From positions 98,787 to 162,786 of the forward strand of contig NZ_WOTH01000004.1 of NCBI RefSeq assembly GCF_011516945.1: a stretch of DNA of 64,000 bases, given 5' to 3'. A program made the position numbers and the translations under genes. Position 1 is the stretch's first letter. Every line of letters begins with the position of its first letter. The stretch is from Acetobacter estunensis. Its GTDB lineage: Bacteria > Pseudomonadota > Alphaproteobacteria > Acetobacterales > Acetobacteraceae. The notes under the pieces were generated by a model. The model searched no databases, was not told the DNA's origin, and was given only the letters and a program-made list of their open reading frames with translations. This document shows positions 22,344 to 31,033 of the stretch, one piece after another.

Positions 22344-23123
22344 ATGTCGCTGGTTCGTATCGAGGATACCGGTCTGTCGCATGACGGTGGCAAGAGCTTT
22401 GTGTTTCGTCATGTCGATCTGTCCATAGGGCGTGGTGAGTTCGTGGCCGTGCTGGGTCCATCCGGCGTGGGTAAGTCCACGCTGCTGCGGGTGGTCATGG
22501 GGCTGATCGCGCCCACCGAAGGGGTGGTGAAGCTGGATACATCGCCCCGGCAGGCTGGAACGCGCAGCACGGCGCTTGTGTTTCAGGATGCTCGGCTGAT
22601 GCCGTGGCGGAGTGTGCGCCAGAACGTGGCATTCGGGTTGGAAGGTCTTGGTCTTTCGGCCTCCGAGCGACGTGAGCGGGCGGAGCAGGCCCTGCGTCTG
22701 GTGGGGTTGGCGGCCGAAGGAGGGCGTTGGCCCCGGCAGCTCTCGGGTGGTCAGAGGCAGCGTGTCGGTGTGGCGCGGGCGCTGGTGGTCAATCCTGATC
22801 TGCTGCTGATGGACGAGCCGTTTGGTGCGCTCGACGCGATTACCCGGACGTCGCTTCAGGAAGAGCTTCTGGGCATCTGGGAAAAGACCCGCAAAACGGT
22901 GATGTTCGTGACGCATGATATCGATGAGGCGATCCTTCTGGCGGACCGGATTGTCGTTCTTGCGGGCTCTCCGGCCTGTGTGCGTGGCGATCTGACTGTG
23001 GGGCCACGCCCGCGCGACCTTTCCTCTTCCTCCCGGCGCGTTCTGGCGGCTCGACTGCGCAGTCTGATTGCGGGTGAGGACGATCCGGGCAGTGAGGCAT
23101 GGCTGCGTTCGGTCGATATCTGA
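22344..23123 (+). CDS. ABC importer ATPase, SsuB/TauB type
   Basis: Energises the importer from the cytoplasm. The 259-residue product has the Walker A GPSGVGKST, the signature LSGGQRQRVGVARAL, the Walker B LLLMDEPFGALD and the H-loop THDIDEA. ATG 22344 follows AGGGGTGAG; a GTG at 22335 overlapping the permease stop is a possible alternative adding three residues. The tail after the H-loop (about 60 residues) is normal for this subfamily. Confidence 0.92.
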   Translation: MSLVRIEDTGLSHDGGKSFVFRHVDLSIGRGEFVAVLGPSGVGKSTLLRVVMGLIAPTEGVVKLDTSPRQAGTRSTALVFQDARLMPWRSVRQNVAFGLEGLGLSASERRERAEQALRLVGLAAEGGRWPRQLSGGQRQRVGVARALVVNPDLLLMDEPFGALDAITRTSLQEELLGIWEKTRKTVMFVTHDIDEAILLADRIVVLAGSPACVRGDLTVGPRPRDLSSSSRRVLAARLRSLIAGEDDPGSEAWLRSVDI

Positions 23124-23192
23124 GTACTGTTGACCCTTGGTCACTGTGCCCACACAGTGTGAGTCGTGTTTGAGCAATGACAGGGTGATGGA

Positions 23193-23411
23193 ATGGTACA
23201 GGGTTCGGACGATACCGAGGATTTTACGCTGGAGAGCGGCATCGGACGTCTGCAGGACAACTCGCCCCAGCGCCGGGCCACAGCGGGCGAGCATGTGGAA
23301 GACACGCTCGATCTGGTGCGCGATATCGTGGTGGACATGCCGCTGGTTGCGGCTGGTACGGTTGCGGTCTGGGGATTGGTGTTGGGTGGCTGGCTGGCTC
23401 GCCGTCGTTAA
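23193..23411 (+). CDS. Small protein with C-terminal membrane anchor
   Basis: A 72-residue product: an acidic N-terminal half, an amphipathic middle (GEHVEDTLDLVRDIVVDMP), then one hydrophobic segment ending GWLARRR. The layout resembles the DUF883/ElaB family of ribosome-associated tail-anchored proteins, but the match is by shape, not by a firm motif. ATG 23193 follows AGGGTGATG. It is followed by its own small terminator. Confidence 0.55.
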   Translation: MVQGSDDTEDFTLESGIGRLQDNSPQRRATAGEHVEDTLDLVRDIVVDMPLVAAGTVAVWGLVLGGWLARRR

Positions 23412-23433
23412 CACGCGGAGCGTGTTGCTTTTT
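23410..23433 (+). terminator. Short terminator after the small anchored protein
   Basis: A 7-bp stem AACACGC/GCGTGTT with a GGA loop, then GC and five T (23429-23433). It overlaps the stop codon of the gene before it. Confidence 0.6.
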
Positions 23434-23525
23434 CTGAGGTGATGAAAAGGTCGCTGTGCAACTCGTGCGCGCCCTAATTGTTAACGCCTCATTGAGGGCT
23501 CATCGCTCATGAGGAGAAGAAGACC

Positions 23526-23702
23526 GTGCTGAAGCTTGCCCTGTTTTTTCTGATTGTCTCGATTGTTGCCGGGCTTTTTGGCTTCGGCGGTATTTCCAGC
23601 GCGGCTGCTGGCATGGCGAAGATTCTGTTCTTCATTGCCCTGATTATCTGTGTGGTGCTGTTTGCGCTGGTGCTGATTGGCGTTGGTGCGGCGTCGAGGT
23701 GA
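23526..23702 (+). CDS. DUF1328 (YtjA) family small membrane protein
   Basis: A 58-residue, almost entirely hydrophobic protein with two membrane segments around FGFGGISSAAAGMAKILFF, which is the DUF1328 signature. Function is unknown; the family is small and often seen near stress genes. The start is GTG 23526, nine bases after AGGAG (23512-23516). It has its own promoter region and a strong terminator, so it is a single-gene unit. Confidence 0.88.
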   Translation: MLKLALFFLIVSIVAGLFGFGGISSAAAGMAKILFFIALIICVVLFALVLIGVGAASR

Positions 23703-23736
23703 GGTCGCACGGCTTCTGAGAAGATGTATTTGAAAG

Positions 23737-23771
23737 AGCGTCTGGGGATAAAGTTCTCCAGACGCTTTTTT
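23737..23771 (+). terminator. Intrinsic terminator after the DUF1328 gene
   Basis: A 12-bp stem with one G-U pair (AGCGTCTGG from 23737, paired to CCAGACGCT ending 23766) and six T at 23766-23771. Confidence 0.92.
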
Positions 23772-24045
23772 GTTTGAAGGTTTTGGTGGCTCGCTATAGC
23801 GCAATATCTTGCAACATGGCGCCTTGTGAGCGGATGACGTGTGGTTCACGTATATCTTCAGGCTTGCAGGTGTCATTGGACCCGAAAAGACGGGTAATCT
23901 GATAGTTGCTGTTGGCTGAGAGGCGAACAGGGGACTGTCAGCTGCGTCCAGACAGCATATGCCTGTGGCTATCGTTATTGGTCGGCACAGCAAGCCCAAG
24001 CGCATGTTCAGTGATTATGTGGTATGAAACGCCATCGTAACGCTG
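23772..24045. other. Intergenic stretch before the redox module
   Basis: No gene is supported here. Composition is more mixed than in neighbouring genes. The only structures seen are a short ACCCG/CGGGT stem near 23880-23895 and a nine-codon open frame at 24024-24053 (ATG to TGA, MKRHRNAVG) that runs across the start of the next gene and could be chance. Confidence 0.5.
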
Positions 24046-24777
24046 TTGGATGATGCGGCGGTGGACTGGCGACTTCTGAGCGTGATGCTGTGTGTGTCCG
24101 CCCTCATCCTTGTGTTGGGGACAGTCGCTGTCGCTGGGATGCCGGGCCTTGGGCAGGGCTGGGATTTCGCCACACTCAGCGGTTTTTTCGCGCTGGCGAC
24201 GATTATCCAGATGTTTGTATTGACGGGAAAACCGCTGCCATGGCCCCGCTATGACGGACGGTTCTTCATGCGGTTGCACGTTGGGTTGGGTGGATTGGTC
24301 ATGTTGTTCATGATCTTGCACGTTGGAGGCGTGCTGCTGGCGGAACCATTGGTTTGGAAGGATATCTGGCCACCAGTTTCGCGAGCCATGCAGGCGGGTG
24401 TGCTTGCATGGCTCTCGCTGCTTTTTCTGTTGCTGATATCTGGCAAGCGCATACGTGGACGGATGTTCGGTACGATCGCATTGTTTCGATCATGGCACCA
24501 AGCGGCGGCTATTTTCCTGTTGTGCAGCGCAGGTTTACATGGATGGTGGAGCGGTTATCGCATTCACAACACTCACGTTTTAGTTGGATGGATTTTCATG
24601 ATCTGTCTGGCAACGTTTTCTCCCGTGTTGCGAAAAGCAATTCATAGAAGCGAAGTCCAGCGACATGCGCTCCGAAGGGTGCGGGGCATGTCTTGGGCCG
24701 CTATCCCCGTGATAATCGGGGCTGGCGCGGGCAGCGTGGTGGCGCTGTGGTTGTGTGTGTTGTGGTTGAACGGATGA
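24046..24777 (+). CDS. Ferric-reductase-like di-heme membrane cytochrome b
   Basis: A 243-residue membrane protein with about seven hydrophobic segments. Two helices each carry a histidine pair spaced H-x13-H (H78/H92 and H151/H165), which is the bis-heme signature of the ferric reductase/NADPH oxidase/MsrQ transmembrane domain. No flavin or NAD domain is attached, so electrons must come from quinol or another protein. The next gene, overlapping by four bases, encodes a membrane-anchored tetraheme cytochrome c, so the pair probably moves electrons across the inner membrane. The start is uncertain: TTG 24046 lacks a clear ribosome binding site, and GTG 24061 or ATG 24085 are alternatives. The substrate or acceptor is unknown. 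Confidence 0.75.
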   Translation: MDDAAVDWRLLSVMLCVSALILVLGTVAVAGMPGLGQGWDFATLSGFFALATIIQMFVLTGKPLPWPRYDGRFFMRLHVGLGGLVMLFMILHVGGVLLAEPLVWKDIWPPVSRAMQAGVLAWLSLLFLLLISGKRIRGRMFGTIALFRSWHQAAAIFLLCSAGLHGWWSGYRIHNTHVLVGWIFMICLATFSPVLRKAIHRSEVQRHALRRVRGMSWAAIPVIIGAGAGSVVALWLCVLWLNG

Positions 24778-25163
24778 GGTACAGGCGCCGTCTCACATGG
24801 GGAGGTGTGATAGCAGCTAGCATTTTAGGGAGTGTCGGATGTTGGTGGATAGATAATTGGGCGCAAAAGAGGGCGTCCGATCGGCCATTGATGCCACTTA
24901 GTTTTGCGCATGTGGATCATGGCGCGTTCAATTGCGTAACGTGTCATCACGACCATAGGGAGCCAAGGCTAGCGTTAAACTCATCTTCGCATACGTGTCT
25001 TGCCTGTCATAAGCACACACAGTCTTTAGCGCCATTGATGGAAGCGCAGTTTCATGAACTGTGTGAAGGATGCCATCTGACGTTTCGTGAGCAACATCGT
25101 CCAAGCGGCCCTGTGCGGGCGTGTCATGTGTGTCACATGAAGGAAGAGCCTGCTCGTTTTTAA
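24774..25163 (+). CDS. Membrane-anchored tetraheme cytochrome c
   Basis: A 129-residue product with an N-terminal basic stretch and one hydrophobic segment (about residues 8-25), then a periplasmic domain with four CXXCH heme sites at C54, C75, C97 and C117. Extra histidines (H46, H49, H59, H61, H73, H81, H94, H108) can serve as distal ligands. The HVDHGAFNCVTCHHDH start resembles the cytochrome c3/c7-like multiheme family. Its ATG overlaps the stop of the cytochrome b gene (ATGA). It is probably the periplasmic partner of that protein. Multiheme cytochromes of this kind are not part of the textbook acetic acid bacterial respiratory chain. Confidence 0.85.
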   Translation: MRYRRRLTWGGVIAASILGSVGCWWIDNWAQKRASDRPLMPLSFAHVDHGAFNCVTCHHDHREPRLALNSSSHTCLACHKHTQSLAPLMEAQFHELCEGCHLTFREQHRPSGPVRACHVCHMKEEPARF

Positions 25164-25312
25164 GGTGAAAATGTGTGAGATGCGGGGTTTTCTGTCTTCG
25201 TCAAAGCGGGCAGAAAGGCAGATATCTTCGGTTTTCTATCGATATTTTATGGTTTTTCCCATGGGGTATCATTTATGAAATATCCGACACTCTGCCTGTG
25301 GAATAAATTCAG

Positions 25313-26572
25313 ATGACAACATCGGTGATCCAAACGGGATTTTTACCGGGAGCAGCACAACGTGTCCATGCTCGCGCAGGTGTGGGGGTGTGGCTGGTCG
25401 TCTTGTCAGCAATGTTCAACCTCATCATGTGTTTTATTAATACGCATGGTTGGTTGCGGGTGAATGCAACACAACTGGCTGTTATTGAACTTTTGATTAT
25501 GATGGTCGGTATGCTGGCTGTACGGCGCGCGGTGAATGCGCGCGTGGTCATCATTACGGCATTGGTGATTGGCTACATGGTTGGGGCCAAACTGATTAAT
25601 CCAGGTTTAAGTTTTAAATTTGTACATGATTTAGCTATTATTTGGATATTCTTTGAGTTGGGTAAAATGGGAGGGATGGAGCAAGCCCAGATTGCCTTAC
25701 GTTACATGGTGTTTCTGATACTTGCATGTGCATTGGTTGAGTTTCTTTTTCCAGTACAATACGGGCAGCAGTTTAATATCTGGCAATACTATGTTCAAAA
25801 GGGTGGTTTAAGCGCAGACACAGTGAATTACTCTAATACCACCTCCTTTGTCTCAGGAAGCAGAAGTGGTTCCAATGCCCGGACGTATTTTCCTTCAATA
25901 TTTGGAGGGCGACGAATCGCTTCCATTTTTTTGGAACCTGTGTCGATTGGAAATGTTGCGGGGATTATATTCTGTTGGTGCTTGGCAACATCGCGCAATT
26001 ATAAAAATGAGCGAGAGATCGGTCTTTATTTGGCTGTCGCGGCATTTATTGTGTTGGGAGATTCGCGTTTTGCGACAATGTTCTGTTTGGTGGTGACGCT
26101 GGTGCGGTTTTCCCCGTTTCGTGAGTCTGCCATCATAACATTTTTGATGCCTTTTTTCGTTATGATTGCTTTGACGCTGATGGGATCATTGCATGAGATC
26201 CCCGGATGGTTGCCTAGAATTACTCATGATGATTTTTCTGGTCGTTTGTTGTTTTCTGGTCAGTTGCTTGATTACTGGGGTTTGTCGCACTGGTTTGCTC
26301 TTTCTCCCTCACCTGTTTATACTGCGGACACTGGATATGCTTATGTTTCAAATAGTGTTGGTTTGATATTTGCATCAGTCTTGTGGTTTTTGTTTTCATT
26401 TTCACGATCTCATTCAAACGCGCAGCGCCTCATGAGAACTTGTTTGGCGGTTTATTTTGTAACATCGCTGAGTATTGGTGCCGGTATCTTTACAATTAAG
26501 ACAGCTTCTTTGCTGTGGTTCCTTTATGGAGCCACAGCTTCCGAAATGGAAAATAGGAGAGTGAAAAACTAG
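25313..26572 (+). CDS. Wzy/GumE-like polysaccharide polymerase
   Basis: A 419-residue membrane protein with ten or more hydrophobic segments and one longer periplasmic loop, the layout of O-antigen/exopolysaccharide polymerases. Similarity is by architecture and the FGGRRIASIFLEPVSIGNVAG stretch, typical of EPS polymerases. It is clearly more AT-rich than its neighbours, and no other polysaccharide genes adjoin it, so it may be a transferred orphan. Its stop codon TAG (26570-26572) is completed by the first base of an inserted IS element. Removing the element restores TAA at the same codon, so the protein is not truncated. Confidence 0.7.
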   Translation: MTTSVIQTGFLPGAAQRVHARAGVGVWLVVLSAMFNLIMCFINTHGWLRVNATQLAVIELLIMMVGMLAVRRAVNARVVIITALVIGYMVGAKLINPGLSFKFVHDLAIIWIFFELGKMGGMEQAQIALRYMVFLILACALVEFLFPVQYGQQFNIWQYYVQKGGLSADTVNYSNTTSFVSGSRSGSNARTYFPSIFGGRRIASIFLEPVSIGNVAGIIFCWCLATSRNYKNEREIGLYLAVAAFIVLGDSRFATMFCLVVTLVRFSPFRESAIITFLMPFFVMIALTLMGSLHEIPGWLPRITHDDFSGRLLFSGQLLDYWGLSHWFALSPSPVYTADTGYAYVSNSVGLIFASVLWFLFSFSRSHSNAQRLMRTCLAVYFVTSLSIGAGIFTIKTASLLWFLYGATASEMENRRVKN

Positions 26573-27093
26573 GCCCTGTTAGGGCTTGATCTAGTCTGCT
26601 GCGGCAGCGATGTGGAATGCCACGAGGAACGACGTTGCTGTTTTTTCGTATCTGGTTGCGACAGTGCGCCACTCCTTGAGGCGAACCCAGAGGTTCTCGA
26701 CAAGATGTCGACACCGATAGGCCCATCTGGGGCAGGCCACCGGCGCATCGCGTCGTTTCGCGGAAATGGCGGGAAGGCTATCGAGCATATCTGGAGCCAG
26801 CGGCAGTTCATGAGCCTGTCCGGGAGCCAGCGCAAAACCGAAGGCTTTTCCATGTCCATCAGCGATCACGCAGACTTTCGTGCCATAGCCGCAGCGAGAG
26901 CGGCCAAGTGCTTCACGATGGTCTCGCTCTTCGAAAGGGGCCCCTTTTTTTGGGCTCCCGCCGTCTTGCACCGCGGGCGAACCGCCTCGATCAGAGGTTC
27001 CCAGATCGCCCACCTCTCATCTGTAAAAGTGCCTGTTCCGTCTCCTTCTTTCATCCCTACAATAGGGGAAGAATTTCAAGATCTAACAGGCCC
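26572..27093 (-). mobile_element. Deleted IS5-like insertion element (522 bp)
   Basis: Imperfect terminal inverted repeats, GGCCCTGTTAGGGCTTGA at the left and GGGCCTGTTAGATCTTGA read inward from the right (15 of 18 identical), bound a remnant IS5-family transposase on the minus strand. TA (or CTA, depending on where the end is set) is present on both sides as the target duplication. The element is shorter than a typical 0.85-0.9 kb relative because the transposase gene has internal deletions, so it can move only if a full copy elsewhere supplies transposase. Confidence 0.85.
26591..27054 (-). pseudogene. IS5-family transposase remnant
   Basis: Minus strand, two frames. The first begins at 27054 (TFTDERWAIWEPLIEA, typical N-terminus) and reaches a CAAAAAAAG run at about 26944-26952, a classic -1 slippage site. 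A -1 shift there continues into GAPFEERDHREALGRSRCGYGTK and the C-terminal VENLWVRLKEWRTVATRYEKTA. Two stretches expected from the family are missing: after RPRCK (the part with the first catalytic aspartate) and after LPAI (the part with the second). Only the final glutamate region remains, so it is inactive. Confidence 0.85.
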
Positions 27094-27135
27094 TAACTTC
27101 AGATGTGCGGAATATTTTAGGGCAGTTCAGTATCA

Positions 27136-27954
27136 TCAAGTGCCTCGCACTGCCGCCCCCAACTCCCGCAACTGCGCCAATACGTCCGGCAACGTTCGCT
27201 CTGTAGCCCGTCCCTCACCATCCAGCGTTTCAGCCAGCGTCGCCAGAAGGGCGGATGCCACCACCGCGCCATCCGCGATCCGCGAGGCCGAAGCGGCCTG
27301 CTGGGGCGTGCGGATGCCGAACCCGATGGCGATCGGCAGATCTGTCGCAGCACGCAGGCGCGGAAGGGCCGCGCGCAGATCCTCATCACTGGCCGAACGT
27401 GTGCCGGTGATGCCGGTGATGCTCACATAATAGACGAAGCCTGAGGCGTGATTCAGAACCAGCTTGAGGCGCGCATCGTCCGTTGTCGGCGCGATCAGGC
27501 GAATGATGTCCAGACCGGCGGCCCGCGCTGGAGCCTGCATCGGTCCGGCTTCCTCGGGTGGCATGTCCACGATGATAAGACCGTCGATCCCTGCGGCTGC
27601 GGCATCCACGCAGAAACGGTCGATACCGTAGGCCTCGATGGGGTTGAGATAGCCCATCAGAATGATCGGTGTGTCGGCATCCTGCTCACGAAAGCTGCGT
27701 ACCATCTCAAACAGGCGCGGCATTGTCGCGCCCGCCTTCAGGCCGCGACGGGCGGCAAGCTGGATGATGGGGCCGTCGGCGGAGGGATCGGAGAACGGCA
27801 TGCCGATCTCGATCAGATCCGCGCCGGCTTCCGGCATGGCTTTCAGAAGCGCGAGCGAGGTGTCGAAATCCGGGTCGCAGGCTTCGAGATAGGGAATGAG
27901 CGCGCCACGGCCTTCGGCTTTCAGCGCGGCGAAACGACGGGCAATGCGGCTCAC
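27136..27954 (-). CDS. trpA: Tryptophan synthase alpha chain
   Basis: Cleaves indole-3-glycerol phosphate to indole and glyceraldehyde 3-phosphate in the last step of tryptophan synthesis. The 272-residue TIM-barrel protein has the catalytic glutamate in [16 protein letters not shown], the aspartate in [11 protein letters not shown], and the phosphate-binding GFGI loop. Translation starts at GTG 27954, which overlaps the trpB stop (GTGA), as expected for subunits of one complex. No terminator follows; the IS element lies 42 bases downstream. Confidence 0.98.
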   Translation of the reverse strand: MSRIARRFAALKAEGRGALIPYLEACDPDFDTSLALLKAMPEAGADLIEIGMPFSDPSADGPIIQLAARRGLKAGATMPRLFEMVRSFREQDADTPIILMGYLNPIEAYGIDRFCVDAAAAGIDGLIIVDMPPEEAGPMQAPARAAGLDIIRLIAPTTDDARLKLVLNHASGFVYYVSITGITGTRSASDEDLRAALPRLRAATDLPIAIGFGIRTPQQAASASRIADGAVVASALLATLAETLDGEGRATERTLPDVLAQLRELGAAVRGT

Positions 27955-29174
27955 AGTTTCACTCCCAGATGCTCGGCGACAGTGAAGATGTCCTTGTCTC
28001 CACGGCCAGAGATGTTGATGACCAGCAGCGTCTCGGGTGAGAGCGTGGGTGCGATTTTGACGGCATGGGCGATGGCGTGAGCGGATTCCAGCGCGGGGAT
28101 GATGCCCTCGGTGCGGGTGCAGGTCTGGAACGCTTCCAGCGCCTCGTCATCCGTCACGCCGACATACTCGGCGCGCCCGATTTCGTGCAGCCATGAGTGC
28201 TCTGGGCCGACCCCCGGATAGTCCAGACCGGCGCTGATGGAATGCGCCTCGATGATCTGGCCGTTTTCGTCCTGAAGCAGATAGGTGCGGTTGCCGTGCA
28301 GCACGCCGCGTGAGCCGCGTTCGATGGAGGCGGCGGTCTTGCCGCTGTCCAGTCCGTGGCCCGCAGCTTCGACGCCGATCAGTTTCACGGATGGGTCATC
28401 GAGGAACGGATGGAAGATGCCCATGGCGTTCGAGCCGCCACCGATGGCCGCCACGATTACATCCGGCAGGCGGCCTTCGGCCTCGTGCATCTGCACCTTC
28501 ACCTCATCACCGATCACACTCTGGAAATCACGGACCATGGCAGGATATGGGTGTGGACCAGCGACAGTGCCGACAAGGAAATAGGTGTTGTGTATGTTGG
28601 CCACCCAGTCACGCATGGCCTCGTTCATGGCGTCCTTGAGCGTGCCAGCGCCCGCCGTGACCGGCACAACCTCTGCGCCAAGAAGTTTCATGCGGAAGAC
28701 GTTGGGAGCCTGACGCGCCACATCGGTCGCGCCCATGTAGATGACGCACTGCATGCCGAACAGCGCGCAGACAGTGGCGGTGGCGACACCGTGCTGGCCT
28801 GCACCTGTTTCGGCCACGATGCGCGTGCGGCCCATGCGATGGGCGAGCAGGATCTGCCCCATCACGTTGTTGAGCTTGTGGGAACCAGTGTGGTTCAGCT
28901 CTTCGCGCTTCATGTAGATCTTGGCGCCACCGCACTCCGCAGTCAGGCGCTGGGCGAACCAGAGCGGGGAAGGGCGGCCCACATAATCCTTGAGATAGTA
29001 GGCCAGTTCCTTGTGGAAAGCAGGATCGGCCTTGGCGGTTTTGTAGGCCGCGTCCAGTTCAAGGAGTAGCGGCATCAGCGTCTCGGCCACGAAGCGACCG
29101 CCGAGGCCATCTCCGAAATGCCCGGACGCATCCGGTCCGGATCGGAGGCTGTTCACTCTTGCGCCATCGGTCAT
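27951..29174 (-). CDS. trpB: Tryptophan synthase beta chain
   Basis: Condenses indole with serine using pyridoxal phosphate. The 407-residue product has the PLP lysine in [17 protein letters not shown] for phosphate binding, and the usual C-terminal domain. ATG 29174 was chosen because AGGCGGGG lies nine bases upstream; an in-frame ATG at 29183 sits directly against that site, and the frame is open about 60 codons further without family similarity. trpF, often its neighbour, is not here. Confidence 0.98.
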   Translation of the reverse strand: MTDGARVNSLRSGPDASGHFGDGLGGRFVAETLMPLLLELDAAYKTAKADPAFHKELAYYLKDYVGRPSPLWFAQRLTAECGGAKIYMKREELNHTGSHKLNNVMGQILLAHRMGRTRIVAETGAGQHGVATATVCALFGMQCVIYMGATDVARQAPNVFRMKLLGAEVVPVTAGAGTLKDAMNEAMRDWVANIHNTYFLVGTVAGPHPYPAMVRDFQSVIGDEVKVQMHEAEGRLPDVIVAAIGGGSNAMGIFHPFLDDPSVKLIGVEAAGHGLDSGKTAASIERGSRGVLHGNRTYLLQDENGQIIEAHSISAGLDYPGVGPEHSWLHEIGRAEYVGVTDDEALEAFQTCTRTEGIIPALESAHAIAHAVKIAPTLSPETLLVINISGRGDKDIFTVAEHLGVKL

Positions 29175-29234
29175 AGCTGCCATCCCCGCCTGCGTGTTGA
29201 GCCCGCCGGATGCGGCGGATGTATCAGGTCTGGC

Positions 29235-29263
29235 GGTATAACAATGCTTATCAAGGGCGTCCA
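29235..29263 (-). promoter_or_regulatory. Candidate promoter for trpBA
   Basis: On the minus strand TGGACG (29263-29258), a 17-base spacer and TATACC (29240-29235) preceded by TG one base upstream (extended -10). It lies about 60 bases upstream of the trpB start in the 303-base divergent gap (29175-29477) shared with the cardiolipin synthase gene. Nothing else was recognised in that gap. Confidence 0.4.
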
Positions 29264-29477
29264 TGCGGGGAAGGCGCCGGTTGACCCGCATCATTGCCCC
29301 TTGGGCGTGCGGGCGATAGCGTGCCGTCAGTTCGAGAAGCTGGCGGGAGCGTGCTGGCAAGAGAATAAGGATGGGTGTGTGCCGGGACGGTGGCTGTCAG
29401 TGTGGGGTGGAAGCGCGAAGGGCGCGAAAGTAGAGCGTAATCTGACTGAACGTCTGCCGACGCCCTCTCCAAAGGTG

Positions 29478-30923
29478 ATGGCGTGGAGCTTTAATGCGGC
29501 TGTCCTCACGGCGTCTCTTCAGGCGGCCTTCGTGGTGCGGGCGGTTTTGCGGCGGCACCGGCAACCTGCCTCGCGTGTGGCGTGGGTCGCGATCATCGCA
29601 GCGCTGCCGATCGGCGGTATTCTGGCCTATATCTTTCTCGGGGAGACCAAGCTGAACCCCATCCGCGTCCAGCGGATCCGCCGTGCAATGCGCACATTGC
29701 CCATTCCGGGCAAAACGGCGGAAGCGCTGATCGACGCGGAGAAAAAGTTTGGGCTGCCACCGCGACTGGCTCCCCTGTTTCGGGTGGGGCAGTCCATCAG
29801 CGGCTACCCGCCGATGGGCGGCAATCGTGGACAATTGATGGAGGATTCGAACAAGGCCATCGACGCGATGGTGGCCGATATCGACGCGGCCTGCGATCAC
29901 GTTCATGTTAGTTTCTATATCTGGCTGGCTGACCATAACGGCCTGAAGGTGGCGCAGGCGTTGATGCGGGCGGCAAAACGCGGTGTGAACTGCCGGGTGA
30001 TGGCCGATGATCTCGGGTCGCGGCGGTTGATCCACAGCGCGCACTGGTTGGAAATGGAACGCGCGGGTGTACGACTGGTGCGTGCTCTGCCGCTGGGGAA
30101 TCCGCTGCTGCGGCCGTTCCGTGGGCGGTTCGACATGCGCAATCACCGCAAGATCGTGGTGATCGACAATCATGTGACCTATTGCGGTAGCCAGAACTGC
30201 TCGGACCCTGAGTTCCGGGTGAAGAAGAAATATGCGCCGTGGGTGGACATGGTGGCGCGGTTCGAGGGGCCGGTCGTGCTTCAGAACCAGCATCTTTTCG
30301 CCACGGACTGGATTGCTCACACCAATGAGGACCTGACAGCGTTGCTGGCGTCCGCCACGGTGCAGGAGACGGGGGGCTTTGTCGCACAGGTGATCGGCAC
30401 GAGCGCGGCCGTGCGCTACGCCGCGATGCCGGAAACATTTGTGTCGCTGATGAATGCGGCAGCCGAAGAACTGACCATCACCACGCCGTATTACGTGCCC
30501 GATGAGCCGATCCAGATGGCGCTCTGCGCGGCGGCGCGGCGCGGTGTGCGGACAACGTTGACGCTGCCGATGCGCAACGATTCGTGGATCGTGGCGGGGG
30601 CCAGTCGCAGCTATTACCGCGACCTTCTCGATGCGGGTGTGGAGGTTCGGGAATATCCATTCGGCTTGCTGCACACCAAGGCGCTGACGGTGGACGGACA
30701 GATGACATTGATCGGCTCGGCCAATCTGGACCGGCGCAGCTTCGATCTGAATTTCGAGAACAATATCCTGCTTGTGGATGAAGCGTTTACGCAGTCGGTA
30801 CGGGCGCGACAGCAACTCTATATGGAGGCGTCGCGCCAGATCACGCTGGGAGAGGTCGTCCACTGGCCCAAGACGCGCGTGCTCTGGCACAACGTGTTGG
30901 CCATGGTCGGCCCTGTGCTGTGA
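29478..30923 (+). CDS. cls: Cardiolipin synthase (phospholipase D type)
   Basis: Joins two phosphatidylglycerol molecules into cardiolipin in the inner membrane. The 481-residue product has two N-terminal membrane segments (ending AYIFLGETK) and two HKD catalytic motifs, HRKIVVID about residue 221 and HTKALTVD about residue 398, each followed by GSxN. Length fits the ~480-residue bacterial Cls family. The start is uncertain: ATG 29478 is preferred on length, and the frame is open 360 bases further upstream. Confidence 0.93.
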   Translation: MAWSFNAAVLTASLQAAFVVRAVLRRHRQPASRVAWVAIIAALPIGGILAYIFLGETKLNPIRVQRIRRAMRTLPIPGKTAEALIDAEKKFGLPPRLAPLFRVGQSISGYPPMGGNRGQLMEDSNKAIDAMVADIDAACDHVHVSFYIWLADHNGLKVAQALMRAAKRGVNCRVMADDLGSRRLIHSAHWLEMERAGVRLVRALPLGNPLLRPFRGRFDMRNHRKIVVIDNHVTYCGSQNCSDPEFRVKKKYAPWVDMVARFEGPVVLQNQHLFATDWIAHTNEDLTALLASATVQETGGFVAQVIGTSAAVRYAAMPETFVSLMNAAAEELTITTPYYVPDEPIQMALCAAARRGVRTTLTLPMRNDSWIVAGASRSYYRDLLDAGVEVREYPFGLLHTKALTVDGQMTLIGSANLDRRSFDLNFENNILLVDEAFTQSVRARQQLYMEASRQITLGEVVHWPKTRVLWHNVLAMVGPVL

Positions 30924-31033
30924 AAGACCCAGCCATCTTCTGGCAAGGCTTGAAACCCTGATGGTGTGGGCCAATATTTTCAGGGCTACATCCCGTGCCA
31001 GTCGGTCGGGGTCAGGAATATTTCAGGAGTGAG

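Noticed and set aside
24024..24053. Nine-codon open frame that could be a leader peptide for the cytochrome b gene
   Set aside because: It is too short, with no ribosome binding site or run of regulatory codons; kept only as a note.
26612..27430. 272-codon plus-strand frame across the IS element and trpA
   Set aside because: It is antisense to both the transposase remnant and trpA.
29397..30974. Open frame of about 525 codons on the minus strand opposite cls
   Set aside because: Antisense to a clear cardiolipin synthase; the composition is arginine- and histidine-rich nonsense.
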